Positions 1 to 11,816 are shown, numbered from the stretch's first letter. The stretch: DNA of 19,370 bases from DASTPP01 sp035762175 (GCA_035762175.1 DASTPP010000034.1:1-19370); one strand, 5' to 3'. Program-made: numbers and translations. Notes: generated from the sequence alone by a model not told the origin.

Positions 1-342
1 CGGGGCCGGGGCGAGCTCGTCGTCGCGGAAGAGCGCGAGCTCGGCGTAGCAGCCCGGCCGGCGCACGTAGTCGAGCATGCCGAAGACGCGCTGCCCGGGC
101 GCGAAGCGGGTGACGGCCGGGCCGACGGCCTCGACGGTGCCGGCCGCGTCGCCGCCGAGGACCCACGGGTAGCGCAGCGGCACGGGCACGAGGCCCGCGC
201 GCAGGTAGGCGTCGACGGGGTTCACGCCGGCGGCGCGCACGCGCACGAGCACGTCGCGCGGGCCGGCGACGCGGGGGGCGGGCACGTCGGCGAGCGCGAG
301 CACCTCGGGCCCGCCGCGCCGGCGCAGCACGGCGGCCTTCAC
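1..342 (-). CDS. MDR-family (zinc-type alcohol dehydrogenase / quinone oxidoreductase-like) protein, partial
   Basis: This is the N-terminal 114 codons of a medium-chain dehydrogenase/reductase; the gene runs off the left edge of the window. The GTG start at 342 gives MKAAVLRRRGGPEVL, followed by VAGPRDVLVRVRAAGVNPVD and PWVLGGDAAGTVEAVG, the conserved GroES-like N-terminal domain of NADPH:quinone oxidoreductases. The GTG overlaps the TGA of the upstream gene (sequence GTGA), and a GAGG lies 7 bases before it inside the upstream gene, so translational coupling is likely. It forms a two-gene unit with the neighbouring MDR gene. The NAD(P)-binding domain is outside the window, so cofactor and substrate cannot be judged. 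Confidence 0.88.
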   Translation of the reverse strand, partial: MKAAVLRRRGGPEVLALADVPAPRVAGPRDVLVRVRAAGVNPVDAYLRAGLVPVPLRYPWVLGGDAAGTVEAVGPAVTRFAPGQRVFGMLDYVRRPGCYAELALFRDDELAPAP

Positions 343-1361
343 GCGGCGGCCTCGGGTAAAAGGACCAGCTTGCCCTCGACCTCGCGGGCCTCGACCCGGC
401 GCAGGGCCTCGCGCGCCTGCGCCAGCGGCAGGCGCCCGGCGATGAGCGGCGCGATGGCGCCCTCGCGCGCGAGGGCGACGAGGCGGGCGAGGTCTTCGGC
501 GAACTCAGCGGGCCGCGCGCGCTTGGCGAACATGATGCCGTAAAAGCGCGCCCGGCGGCCGTCGGGCACGAGCGCGTGCAAGGCCAACCGGGCGAAGGTG
601 TCGAGGCGGCCGGCGACGGGCGAGCCCATCTTCGAGGTGAAGCCGAAGCCGACGTAGCGGCCGCCGCGGCGCAGGGCGGCGTACGCGCGGCTCGAGCTCG
701 CGCCGCCGACGCCGTCGAGCGCGACGTGCACGCCCCCGCCCGACGCGGCGCGCACCGCCTCGCGCAGGTCGCCCCGGGCGGCGTCGACGAAGCGCGCGCC
801 CTGCGCCTCGACCGTCGCCCGCTTGCGCGCCGAGGCCGCGCCGAGGGCGTCGACCCCGGCCACCTTGGCGAGCTGCAGCACGGCGGTGCCCACGCCGCCC
901 GCGGCGCTCGTGACGAAGAGCGACTCGCCTGGCCGGGCCCGCGCCGCGCGGTGCACGAGCTGGTACGCCGTGACGTAATTGAGCAAGAGCGAGACCGCCA
1001 CCGCCGCGTCGAGATCGTCGGGCACCGCCACGAGGTCGTCGGCGCGCCAGCAGACGTAGCGCGCCCACGCCCCGCGCACGGTCAGGGCGCCGACCCGCGC
1101 GCCGAGGCGCCCGGCGTCGACCCCCGGCCCGAGCGCGTCGACGCGGCCGACCAGGTCGTAGCCGAGCCCGAACGGCAGCTTCGCGCCCTCGGGGTACATG
1201 CCCTCGCGGATCGTCACGTCGGCCTGGCTCACGCCGGCCGCCTCGACGGCGATCCGCACCTCGCCCGGGCCCGGCTCGGGCAGCGGCCCCTCGACCACCT
1301 CGACGCCCTCGGGCCCCCCGAGGCGCCGCACGATCACGCGGACGTTCGACCTACGTTTCAT
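339..1361 (-). CDS. Zinc-binding dehydrogenase / NADPH:quinone oxidoreductase-like protein
   Basis: A 340-residue medium-chain dehydrogenase/reductase. An N-terminal GroES-like domain (VEVVEGPLPEPGPGEVRIAV, then LGYDLVGRVDALGPGV) is followed near residue 150 by the Rossmann dinucleotide motif TSAAGGVGTAVLQLAK, and the C-terminus ends EVEGKLVLLP as in quinone oxidoreductases. The structural-zinc cysteine cluster is not visible, which favours the zeta-crystallin/quinone-reductase branch. The frame is open far upstream (to 2234), but that part is antisense to the AraC gene and arginine/alanine-rich. I place the start at the ATG at 1361, just before MKRRSNVRVIVRRLGG; a GTG a few codons later is possible. 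No clear Shine-Dalgarno is seen. It precedes the partial MDR gene with a 4-bp overlap and diverges from the AraC regulator, which probably controls it (inference). Substrate unknown. Confidence 0.9.
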   Translation of the reverse strand: MKRRSNVRVIVRRLGGPEGVEVVEGPLPEPGPGEVRIAVEAAGVSQADVTIREGMYPEGAKLPFGLGYDLVGRVDALGPGVDAGRLGARVGALTVRGAWARYVCWRADDLVAVPDDLDAAVAVSLLLNYVTAYQLVHRAARARPGESLFVTSAAGGVGTAVLQLAKVAGVDALGAASARKRATVEAQGARFVDAARGDLREAVRAASGGGVHVALDGVGGASSSRAYAALRRGGRYVGFGFTSKMGSPVAGRLDTFARLALHALVPDGRRARFYGIMFAKRARPAEFAEDLARLVALAREGAIAPLIAGRLPLAQAREALRRVEAREVEGKLVLLPEAAA

Positions 1362-1380
1362 GCGACGATGGTAGGGTCGC

Positions 1381-2547
1381 GTGCCGAGCCGCTCCATGCC
1401 CCGAACGCCCCCGCCGTTGCTCGCGCGTCTCACGCCGGGCGGCGGCGCGGCCGAGCCTCGCGCGCGGCCGCGCCTCGCCGCGGGCCCCCCGGCCGGGCCC
1501 CGCCCGCCGCCGGCGTCGGGCTCGCGCCCCGTGCCGAGCGAGGGCGCGGCCGACGTCGTCGCGGCGGCGCTCGCGGGGGTGCGGGTCACGTCGACCCGGT
1601 ACACGCACGCCGACCTCGCCGCGCCCTGGGGCATCCGCTTCGCGGGGCGGGCGGCGGCGATGTTCCACGCCGTCGAGCGCGGCCCCTGCGTGCTCGGCGT
1701 CGCGGGCGAGGGGGCGACGATACGGCTCGGCGACGGCGACGTGGCGCTGCTGCCGCGCGGCGACGACCACACGCTCGCCGACCGCGAAGGCCGAGGCGCC
1801 CGGCGCGTCGAGTTCGCCGAGGGCAAGGGCTCGGTGGTCGCGCCCGCGCGCCCGGGCGCGGCGCGGGCCCGCTTCGTCTGCGCCGAGATCGGGCTCGACG
1901 CCCTCGGCGCCCGGTCCCTGCTGGCGACGCTGCCCCGGGTCGTCGTCATCCCCGCCGGGGGCGGGGCCGCCGGGGGCACGCTCGCCCTGCTGCTGCGGGC
2001 CCTCGCGTCCGAGGCCGGCGCGGGGCTGGCGGGCGGGGCCGAGATGCTGCGGCGCCTGCTCGAGGTGGCGTTCGTCGAGGCGCTGCGCGCGTGGCTGCTC
2101 TCCGAGGCGCCGGCGCGGCGCCCGGGCTGGCTGCGGGGGCTGCGCGACCCGGTCGTGGCCCGCGCGCTCGCCCGCCTGCACGCCGCGCCCGGGGCCGCGA
2201 TCACGCTCGCCCGCCTCGCCCGCGCGTGCGGCACCTCGCGCGCGACGCTGACCCGGCGCTTCCGCGACGCGGTCGGCGAGCCGCCGCTGGCCTACCTGGC
2301 GCGCGTCCGGATGGAGCGGGCGGCGCTGGCGCTGCGCGACCGCCCGGACCAGTCGGTCGACGCCATCGCCGAGGCGCACGGGTACGCGTCGCCGGCGGCC
2401 TTCTCGCGGGCGTTCAAGCGCTGGATGGGGGTGGGGCCCGGGGCGTTGCGCAAGGGCGCGGCCGGGCCGCCGGGCCCCGGCGAGGGCGGCCCGCCGCCCG
2501 GCGGGCGGCCCGCGCTCGCCCCCGTCGGCGCCAGCGTCGACGACTAG
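1381..2547 (+). CDS. AraC-family transcriptional regulator with N-terminal cupin domain
   Basis: An AraC-type DNA-binding regulator. The N-terminal half carries a Cupin_6-like effector domain (DLAAPWGIRFAGRAAAMFHA, then GDVALLPRGDDHTLAD). The C-terminal part (about residues 255-360) is a classic double helix-turn-helix: ARLARACGTSRATLTRRFRD, PLAYLARVRMERAALALR, and the signature YASPAAFSRAFKRWMGVGPG. The start is uncertain. GTG 1381 and ATG 1396 give a proline/alanine-rich leader that may not be translated. GTG 1531 gives a family-typical length of about 338 residues and would leave a 170-bp divergent promoter region. It lies head-to-head with the MDR genes, the usual layout for a regulator and its target. 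Its stop TAG shares the palindrome CTAG with the stop of the decayed gene on the other strand. Ligand unknown. Confidence 0.88.
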   Translation: MPSRSMPRTPPPLLARLTPGGGAAEPRARPRLAAGPPAGPRPPPASGSRPVPSEGAADVVAAALAGVRVTSTRYTHADLAAPWGIRFAGRAAAMFHAVERGPCVLGVAGEGATIRLGDGDVALLPRGDDHTLADREGRGARRVEFAEGKGSVVAPARPGAARARFVCAEIGLDALGARSLLATLPRVVVIPAGGGAAGGTLALLLRALASEAGAGLAGGAEMLRRLLEVAFVEALRAWLLSEAPARRPGWLRGLRDPVVARALARLHAAPGAAITLARLARACGTSRATLTRRFRDAVGEPPLAYLARVRMERAALALRDRPDQSVDAIAEAHGYASPAAFSRAFKRWMGVGPGALRKGAAGPPGPGEGGPPPGGRPALAPVGASVDD

Positions 2548-2930
2548 CCCGCCTCGAGCGCCGGCCGGATGCCCACGCTGCCGCGGACGGTGTCGCGCAA
2601 CGCCGCGAGAAAGACGGTCCGGGCGTCCGCGCGTGCTCGCCCGGGCGCAGGCGTCTGCGCGTGCTCGCCTTCGAGGCGGGCGACCAGATGAGCTTCCTGC
2701 CCGCGTTGGCCAGGATCGCGCTCAGCGCCTTGACCGTCGCGGCGCGCGGCGCGCCCGGGGCCAGGCGCGCGCGCGAGCGCGCCGGGCCGCGGCGACCCAC
2801 GCGTTCGCCGAGCGCGGTCGCCGCGGGGCGTTCGGCCCAAGCGGACGTGGCCGCCTTCGTCGCCTGCGCGCGGGCCGCGTCCGAGGTCGTCGCGCGCCAG
2901 GGCGCGACCGGCCATGCCATCGGCTTCGCG
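2544..2930 (-). pseudogene. Remnant of an unrecognised gene, convergent with the AraC gene
   Basis: Codon-position bias (G/C in almost every third position) marks a minus-strand reading that ends AALRDTVRGSVGIRPALEAG and TAG at 2544-2546. The coding-like signal upstream (TVKALSAILANAG) lies in a different minus frame, so a frameshift near 2690-2700 is needed to join the two parts. The antisense plus-strand frame shares third positions and also looks partly coding, so the strand is not certain. No family is recognised. The rest of the space to the kinase promoter (about 2930-3170) holds no gene I can support. Confidence 0.3.
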
Positions 2931-3172
2931 ACCGCGTCGCCGTCTCGGCGCCCCGGCTCATTTCGCCGCCGCGGCCGAGCTCGCGCCCCGGGCGGCCGGC
3001 GCCCGGTCGGGCGGGGGGCGGCGCCTTCGGCGCGAGCCGAGGGCCCTGTTCGGATTCGGAAACGGGCGCGAGGGCCGCCGCATGCGGAAAAGTACAAACT
3101 CTCGAAAGCCCGCGCCAGCCATCTCGGCGGGCGGCGTCGAACTTGGCGGGCGTGGGCGCGATGATTTGTACC

Positions 3173-3178
3173 TATAAT
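3173..3178 (+). promoter_or_regulatory. Consensus -10 box (TATAAT) upstream of the kinase gene
   Basis: TATAAT is an exact match to the housekeeping sigma -10 hexamer, conspicuous in DNA this rich in GC, and lies 23 bases before the ATG at 3202. No good -35 sits at 16-18 bp; the nearest candidate, TTGGCG at 3143, is too far away (24-bp spacer). The implied 5' leader is very short, and no Shine-Dalgarno is evident before the ATG. Confidence 0.45.
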
Positions 3179-3201
3179 GGCCGCAGCGTCGTTCGATAGT
3201 A

Positions 3202-7947
<4,746 letters not shown>

Positions 7948-7950
<3 letters not shown>

Positions 7951-8052
7951 TCCGACCGGGTCTCGGCCGGGCGCTCGAGCATGTCGGGTCGGCCCGCTCG
8001 CGTCGGCGCAGAGGCCGGGCGCCCTGATTCGCTGTCGCCGGAACGTGATTTT
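7948..8052 (-). repeat. Dispersed repeat family A, copy A1 (inverted relative to the others)
   Basis: Read on the minus strand, this stretch matches copy A4 closely: the right-hand core GAGCGCCCGGCCGAGACCCGG is shared nearly base for base, preceded by CGAGCGGGCC. It starts at the TGA of the kinase gene and runs into copy A2, so A1 and A2 form a head-to-head inverted pair. Its left end is degenerate. Confidence 0.6.
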
Positions 8053-8178
8053 TTCGGCATTCGGCGGCATTTCCCAGCAACCACGGAAGGAGCGCCGGAC
8101 GCCACGCCCGGGCCGACCCGAGCGAGCCGGGCCGACGCGCTCAGGCGCCCGGCCGAGCCACGGTTCGATTGCCTATGC
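8053..8178 (+). repeat. Dispersed repeat family A, copy A2
   Basis: A 126-bp element. The left end is TTCGGCATTCGGCGGCATTT, followed by CCACGGAAGG and a GC-rich middle; the right end is CCACGGTTCGATTGCCTATG. Positions 8130-8170 are identical over 41 bp to 10606-10646 in copy A3, which rules out chance. On the minus strand, a 16-codon coding-like tail (SGEWYDERFPEA, stop TAG at 8173-8175) leads directly into the right end. There is no convincing ORF inside. Confidence 0.8.
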
Positions 8179-8231
8179 TTCGGGGAAGCGTTCGTCGTAC
8201 CACTCGCCGCTGAGCGCGTCATGCTGGCGCG

Positions 8232-8810
8232 GTGGCCGACTTCTCTCTCAAACCCACCCTGACCGGCGCGTCGGTCGTGCTGCGCCCCTTCCGGCCCGGC
8301 GACGTCGAGGCGCTCGGCGAGGCCCTGCGCGACACCGAGGTCTCTCGGCTGACGGGCACGCACACGGCCCTCGCCGATGACGTCGTGCGCGCCTGGTACG
8401 CCACCCGCAACGAGCAGCCCGACCGGCTCGATCTGGCCATCGAAGACCGCGGCTCGGGCGCGTGCGTCGGCGAGGCGGTGCTCAACGAATGGTCGCCCGC
8501 CTGTCGCTCGTGCAACGTTCGCATCCTGATGACGGCCCCCGGCCGGGGGCGCGGCCTCGGCACCGAGGCCACCCGCCTGATCGTCGGCTACGGCTTCGAG
8601 CGGCTCAGCCTGCACCGCATCAGCCTTGGGGTCTACGCGTTCAACCCGCGGGCCCGCCGGGCCTACGAGAAGGTCGGCTTCGTCACCGAGGGCGTGCTGC
8701 GCGACGCCCTCTACTGGGACGGCACCTGGGTCGACGCGATCGCCATGTCAATGCTTGCGCCCGAGTGGCCTCGGCTCGGCCCGACCGACGCTTCCGTTGC
8801 CCGGGGCTGA
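8232..8810 (+). CDS. GNAT-family N-acetyltransferase (RimJ/RimL type)
   Basis: A 192-residue acetyl-CoA-dependent N-acetyltransferase. The N-terminal strand TGASVVLRPFRPGDVEAL is typical of the RimJ/RimL-like Acetyltransf_3 group. The acetyl-CoA pyrophosphate loop is GRGRGLGTEATRL (about residues 103-115), and the C-terminal part SLGVYAFNPRARRAYEKVGF is the conserved motif B of ribosomal-protein-type acetyltransferases. It ends with LRDALYWDGTWVDAIAMSML. The start is GTG 8232; no strong Shine-Dalgarno is visible. It stands alone between the A1/A2 repeat pair and the convergent deacylase gene. Substrate (protein N-terminus, polyamine or small molecule) cannot be told from sequence. Confidence 0.9.
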   Translation: MADFSLKPTLTGASVVLRPFRPGDVEALGEALRDTEVSRLTGTHTALADDVVRAWYATRNEQPDRLDLAIEDRGSGACVGEAVLNEWSPACRSCNVRILMTAPGRGRGLGTEATRLIVGYGFERLSLHRISLGVYAFNPRARRAYEKVGFVTEGVLRDALYWDGTWVDAIAMSMLAPEWPRLGPTDASVARG

Positions 8811-8881
8811 GCGCGGGCGTCGGGCCGGGCGCCCGCCCTCGTGCCCAGGCGTCGGGCCCGGCGCGCGCTCTCATGCCGCCG

Positions 8882-9382
8882 TCAGGGGGCCGCGGCGGCG
8901 TCGACGAGCGTCGGGGCGAGCACGCGCACGAGGTCGGCCGGATCGATCTCGACGAGGAAGCCGCGGGCCCCCCCGTTGATGTAGATGCGCGGCAGCGCGA
9001 CGATCGACCGCTCGACGTAGATCGGCATGGCGCGCTTGAGGCCGAACGGCGACGTTCCGCCCACCTGGTAGCCCGAGTGCCGGTCGGCAACGTCGGGCGC
9101 GCAAGGGGCCACCTGCTTGACGCCGAGGTGGCGCGCGAGGTTCTTCGCCGACACCTCGCGATCGCCGTGCATGAGCACGCAGAGCGGGCGCTTCGCCGCG
9201 TCTTCGAAGATGAGCGTCTTGACGACGGCGTGCTCGTCGACGCCGAGCGCCGCCGACGAGGCGCGCGTGCCGCCGCGCGGCTCGTAGGGGTAGAGGTGCG
9301 GCACGAAGGGCACGCGCCCCGCCCGGAGCGCGCGTATCGCCATGGTAGTCGGGTACGATGTGGTCACCGCGGCCTCGGTCAC
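8882..9382 (-). CDS. ybaK: YbaK/EbsC-type Cys-tRNA(Pro) deacylase
   Basis: A 166-residue trans-editing aminoacyl-tRNA deacylase that would hydrolyse mischarged Cys-tRNA(Pro) in the cytoplasm. Family features include AIRALRAGRVPFVPHLYPYE at the N-terminus, the catalytic-type lysine in VVKTLIF (Lys55, matching the essential Lys of E. coli YbaK by context), HGDREVSAKNLARHLG, and the substrate-loop motif GGTSPFG (108-114). The ATG at 9382 is used here; the ATG at 9343 (MAIRALRAG) is an alternative closer to some homologues. It lies 73 bp downstream of the HxlR gene on the same strand and may be co-transcribed with it, though a functional link is not obvious. Confidence 0.92.
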   Translation of the reverse strand: MTEAAVTTSYPTTMAIRALRAGRVPFVPHLYPYEPRGGTRASSAALGVDEHAVVKTLIFEDAAKRPLCVLMHGDREVSAKNLARHLGVKQVAPCAPDVADRHSGYQVGGTSPFGLKRAMPIYVERSIVALPRIYINGGARGFLVEIDPADLVRVLAPTLVDAAAAP

Positions 9383-9455
9383 GGCGCCGGCCAGGCGCCC
9401 TGCGGGGCTTGCCCTACCACCTCGGCGCCCGCCCGCAAGCGCCCCGCCGCCTCGC

Positions 9456-9815
9456 TCAGGGCGGCGCGCGCTTTCGCGCCTTCGGCCGGGGCGCCTTGAA
9501 CGAGCGCGCCCACTCGCCCGCCCACGCGTTGAGCGGGGCGAACGTCGTCAGCAACGACCGCCCGAGGTCGGTCAGCTCGTAGCCCTCGGGCCCGTGCTGC
9601 ACCAGGTTCGCCTCGCGCAGCTCGCGGAGCCGCACGTTGAGCACGCTCGGGTTGGTCTCGGCGGCCTCTTGCAGCGCCCGGAAGGTGAGGGGGCACTCGC
9701 GCAGCTCCCACAAGACGCGCAGGCTCATGCGCCGGCCCAGCAGGTCGAGCAGGGCCATGACGGGGCGGCCCGTGGCCGAGCCCCGCACGCGAGAAGAAGG
9801 CTTGGGCGTGGTCAT
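9456..9815 (-). CDS. HxlR-family winged-helix transcriptional regulator
   Basis: A 119-residue HxlR-type winged-helix regulator. It shows ALLDLLGRRMSLRVLWELRE, then LTFRALQEA, the recognition region TNPSVLNVRLRELREANLV (about 54-72) and wing-plus-helix EGYELTDLGRSLLTTFAPLN, matching the family in order and length. There is one cysteine (Cys41); some family members sense electrophiles or oxidants through a cysteine near the N-terminus, so that mechanism cannot be assumed here. The start ATG at 9815 sits inside the left arm of a 19-bp inverted repeat, so the protein very likely represses itself and the divergent carboxymuconolactone-decarboxylase-like gene (inference). Confidence 0.92.
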   Translation of the reverse strand: MTTPKPSSRVRGSATGRPVMALLDLLGRRMSLRVLWELRECPLTFRALQEAAETNPSVLNVRLRELREANLVQHGPEGYELTDLGRSLLTTFAPLNAWAGEWARSFKAPRPKARKRAPP

Positions 9816-9867
9816 GCTATGTTTTTCTTAGCGCCCCGGCGGGCGGGTGCTAAGAAAACCATAGCAT
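9814..9867. promoter_or_regulatory. 19-bp inverted repeat, predicted HxlR operator in the divergent promoter
   Basis: The left arm ATGCTATGTTTTTCTTAGC (9814-9832) and right arm GCTAAGAAAACCATAGCAT (9849-9867) pair at 18 of 19 positions across a 16-bp GC-rich centre. It is an AT-rich island between two divergent start codons (9815 minus, 9881 plus), where any promoter must lie. The symmetry fits a dimeric regulator, and the adjacent HxlR gene is the obvious candidate. A plus-strand Shine-Dalgarno GAGGTG follows at 9870-9875. Confidence 0.75.
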
Positions 9868-9880
9868 ACGAGGTGCCCCC

Positions 9881-10438
9881 ATGAACGCCCCCCCCCGCGT
9901 CGCCCCCGCCCGCCCGCCGTTCGCCCCCGAAGTCGAGGCCCGCCTCGCCAAGCTGACGCCCCCCGGGGCCGAGCCGCTCGCGCTCTTCCGCACGCTCGCG
10001 CGCGACGGCCGCCTCTTCGAGCGGTTCATGGCCGGCGGCCTGCTCGACCGGGGGCACCTCACGCTGCGGCAGCGCGAGATCGTGGTGCACCGGGTCACGG
10101 CGCTGTCCGGCTCCGAGTACGAGTGGGGGGTGCACGCCGCCTTCTTCGCCCCGCGCGCCGGCCTCGGCGAAGCCGAGCTGCGCTCGCTCGTGCGCGGCGG
10201 GGCGGGCGACGCGTGCTGGTCGCCGGCCGAGGCGCTGCTCGTGCGCCTGTGCGACGCGCTGCACGCCTCGTGCGACGTCGACGACGGCCTGTGGGCCGAG
10301 CTCAGGGCTGTGTTCGACGAGCTGGCGTTGCTCGAGCTCTTGCTGCTGGCCGGCTTTTACCGCACCGTTTCGTACCTCACGAACGCGCTGCGGCTGCCGC
10401 CCGAGCCCTACGCGCTGCGGTTCCCGCCGCCGGCGTGA
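9881..10438 (+). CDS. Carboxymuconolactone decarboxylase (CMD/AhpD-fold) family protein
   Basis: A 185-residue all-alpha CMD-fold protein. The core LRQREIVVHRVTALSGSEY followed by EWGVHAAFF (residues 62-89) is the family signature, with Glu81, Trp82 and His85 conserved. The AhpD-type CxxC pair is absent (SGSEYEW instead), so thiol peroxidase activity is unlikely; homologues of this subtype are usually annotated only as CMD-family proteins. The start ATG 9881 has a GAGGTG Shine-Dalgarno 5 bases upstream. It diverges from the HxlR regulator across a shared inverted-repeat operator, suggesting induction by a small reactive molecule (inference). Confidence 0.9.
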   Translation: MNAPPRVAPARPPFAPEVEARLAKLTPPGAEPLALFRTLARDGRLFERFMAGGLLDRGHLTLRQREIVVHRVTALSGSEYEWGVHAAFFAPRAGLGEAELRSLVRGGAGDACWSPAEALLVRLCDALHASCDVDDGLWAELRAVFDELALLELLLLAGFYRTVSYLTNALRLPPEPYALRFPPPA

Positions 10439-10472
10439 CTCCATGCACGGCGTCGATGTATCGTCGGCATCG

Positions 10473-10528
10473 ATGCACCCCGTCGATATCTCGCGCGTCG
10501 ACCTGAACCTGCTGGTCGTGCTCGGCGC
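10473..10528 (+). pseudogene. LysR-family regulator, N-terminal fragment cut off by repeat A3
   Basis: The ATG at 10473 opens MHPVDISRVDLNLLVVLGA, which matches the first residues of LysR-type regulators just before the helix-turn-helix. The LysR-like reading ends exactly where the left end of repeat A3 begins (TTCGGCGTTCGG). An in-frame ATG at 10443 precedes it in a near-repeat: ATGCACGGCGTCGATGT at 10443 and ATGCACCCCGTCGATAT at 10473. No continuation of this gene follows the repeat; a LysR C-terminal piece on the other strand at 11817-12140 could belong to it. Confidence 0.6.
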
Positions 10529-10655
10529 TTCGGCGTTCGGCGGCCATTTCCAGTGTCGACGGAAGGGGCGTGGGGCGCCGTGCCTGGGCCGACGTTCGCG
10601 CGCCCGGCCGACGCGCTCAGGCGCCCGGCCGAGCCACGGTTCGATTTACCTATGC
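10529..10655 (+). repeat. Dispersed repeat family A, copy A3
   Basis: A 127-bp element with left end TTCGGCGTTCGGCGGCCATT, then CAGTGTCGACGGAAGGGG, and right end CCACGGTTCGATTTACCTAT. It shares 41 identical bp (10606-10646) with copy A2. It separates a LysR N-terminal fragment on its left from the 3' end of an unrelated minus-strand gene fragment on its right, so it sits at a junction of two broken genes. Confidence 0.8.
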
Positions 10656-10656
10656 C

Positions 10657-10834
10657 TCAGGGGGTGTCCTCGATGGCCTTGAGCAGCGCGGTGTCCCAGC
10701 CGGTCAGCACGTTCGAATCCGTGTAACGGTAAAACGCCGAGGCGATGATCGCGCTCACGCGCACGCCCGGGGGCCCGAACTCCGCGGACCACGCGCGCCC
10801 CCGGGGCGCGGGGGCCGCCACCGCGGCGACGGCG
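10657..10834 (-). pseudogene. C-terminal fragment of an unrecognised gene next to repeat A3
   Basis: The minus strand reads coding-like protein ending ASAFYRYTDSNVLTGWDTAL then LKAIEDTP and TGA at 10657-10659; upstream it includes GRAWSAEFGPPGVRVSAI. Third positions are G/C-rich. The frame stays open up to the end of the lipoprotein gene at 10835, where it has no start, so only a C-terminal part remains. Nine bases after its stop the right end of repeat A3 begins. I do not recognise the family. Confidence 0.45.
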
Positions 10835-11374
10835 TCAATCGTCGAGCGGTCGGCAGCGATCGCCGTATTCTTTCACGATGATCGTGTAGGCGTCGGGGGG
10901 CGCCTCGCCGAAACTCGAAAAGTCGGTGCGATCGAAGTTCTGGACGAAATCACTCGCGCACAGCTTGCCGTCGCGGCCCACGTCGACGGTTACGGAGAAA
11001 TAGTAACGCGCGTCCTCGCGCGCGACGGGCCCGTGCCCCTGGTCGATTCGTTCGTGGGGGCTATTAGGGATGTTAAGCTCGAGCTCTACGGGCAACGCCC
11101 CGACCTGGATTTCGTAGCGCTCGACCGCGCTGGCGCTCGCGTCTGCGAGCTCGCGGTCAGACCCCCACAGCGTGACGTGTGCTGTCGCGGGCTGGTCGAA
11201 CGTCACGGGCTCGTGCTCGAGCGTCAGCGTCGTGACCCTCGGGCCGTTCGCCCGGCCCAACGCGTCCCCCCGCTCGTCTCCGGACGCCGAGCTGTCGTCG
11301 GGGCTGCACGCGGCGACCGCGCTCGCAAGACCAGCCGCCGCCAACCAAAGAATCGTTCGAAGTTGCGCCTTCAT
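10835..11374 (-). CDS. YbaY/YscW-like lipoprotein, predicted
   Basis: A 179-residue exported lipoprotein. The N-terminus MKAQLRTILWLAAAGLASAV is a signal peptide followed by AAC with lipobox cysteine Cys23, then a Ser/Asp-rich linker. The mature part (ATAHVTLWGSDRELADASAS, then YEIQVGALPVELELNIP and ARYYFSVTVDVGRDGKLCAS) resembles the beta-sandwich of YbaY / YscW-type lipoprotein domains, in which a short-ligand phrase, a VPIPFEL-like strand and a RYYF-like strand follow in order. That assignment rests on pattern similarity only. The ATG at 11374 is preceded by a weak purine stretch. Codon third positions are less GC-extreme than in neighbouring genes, so recent acquisition or low expression is possible. 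Its end abuts an unrelated C-terminal gene fragment. Confidence 0.7.
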   Translation of the reverse strand: MKAQLRTILWLAAAGLASAVAACSPDDSSASGDERGDALGRANGPRVTTLTLEHEPVTFDQPATAHVTLWGSDRELADASASAVERYEIQVGALPVELELNIPNSPHERIDQGHGPVAREDARYYFSVTVDVGRDGKLCASDFVQNFDRTDFSSFGEAPPDAYTIIVKEYGDRCRPLDD

Positions 11375-11544
11375 GGTGCACCAAGTCTTTCTGCCATACT
11401 GTAGGTAGGGAAAGGAAGCCCGGCCCGAACAGGGGCCGTTCGATAACGGTACGAGATGCGGCCCGGTCGCGCATTGACCTCGTGCGCCACAATCGCGACC
11501 GATCGCGCCAGGCGGCAGGCGTAGTCACCCGGCGCCCCCGGGCC
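11375..11544. other. Intergenic stretch without a supported gene
   Basis: This holds the upstream region of the lipoprotein gene. A TACAGT-like hexamer near 11398 on the minus strand could be a -10, but no matching -35 is clear. A minus-strand reading from 11545 stays open to 11372 without a start and does not resemble a known family. Confidence 0.3.
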
Positions 11545-11666
11545 TTCGGTAAGTCGCGGTGTTTTCCAGGGACAACGGAATGTGGCTCGGCCTCGCCCCC
11601 CCGCCTCGCCAGGGGAAGCGCGCGCCCCGCCGCGGGGGCACGGGGCCGGCAGGCGGTTCGATTGCC
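11545..11666 (+). repeat. Dispersed repeat family A, copy A5 (divergent)
   Basis: The ends fit the family: left TTCGGTAAGTCGCGGTGTTT then TCCAGGGACAACGGAA; right CGGTTCGATTGCC. Its length of 122 bp matches the other copies, although the GC-rich middle is much diverged. On its right, a minus-strand coding-like stretch (EGAVVLDAAPAGPTVGARTG) runs into the right end, again resembling the 3' part of a broken gene. From 11667 to 11816 nothing else is supported. Confidence 0.5.
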
Positions 11667-11816
11667 GAACCCCGTTCGTGCGCCCACCGTGGGCCCGGCG
11701 GGCGCCGCGTCGAGCACGACCGCACCTTCGCCTCGGGGCTCGACGAGGGGCCTTAGGGCACAGCCGAATCAGGCTGCGAGAACCGGCGCCGAGTTGAGCT
11801 GGCTGGCTGAGTCACG

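Noticed and set aside
1362..2234. Upstream extension of the second MDR gene to 631 residues
   Set aside because: The extra 290 residues are Arg/Ser/Ala-rich, antisense to the AraC gene, and precede a normal MDR N-terminus.
576..3164. An 862-codon plus-strand open frame crossing the MDR gene, the divergent promoter and the AraC gene
   Set aside because: It is antisense to one real gene and out of frame with another; composition is Arg/Ala-rich and no domain is visible. Only its end (2640-2940) has codon bias, which is better explained by the convergent minus-strand remnant.
8053..8178. Integron attC site or tRNA gene in family A
   Set aside because: No GTTRRRY/RYYYAAC core pair, no integrase in the window, and no cloverleaf or anticodon arm; TTCGATT at the right end resembles a T-loop by chance only.
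11157..11717. A 186-codon minus-strand open frame over the lipoprotein start and repeat A5
   Set aside because: It is out of frame with the lipoprotein gene, covers a repeat, and has no recognisable domain or codon bias.
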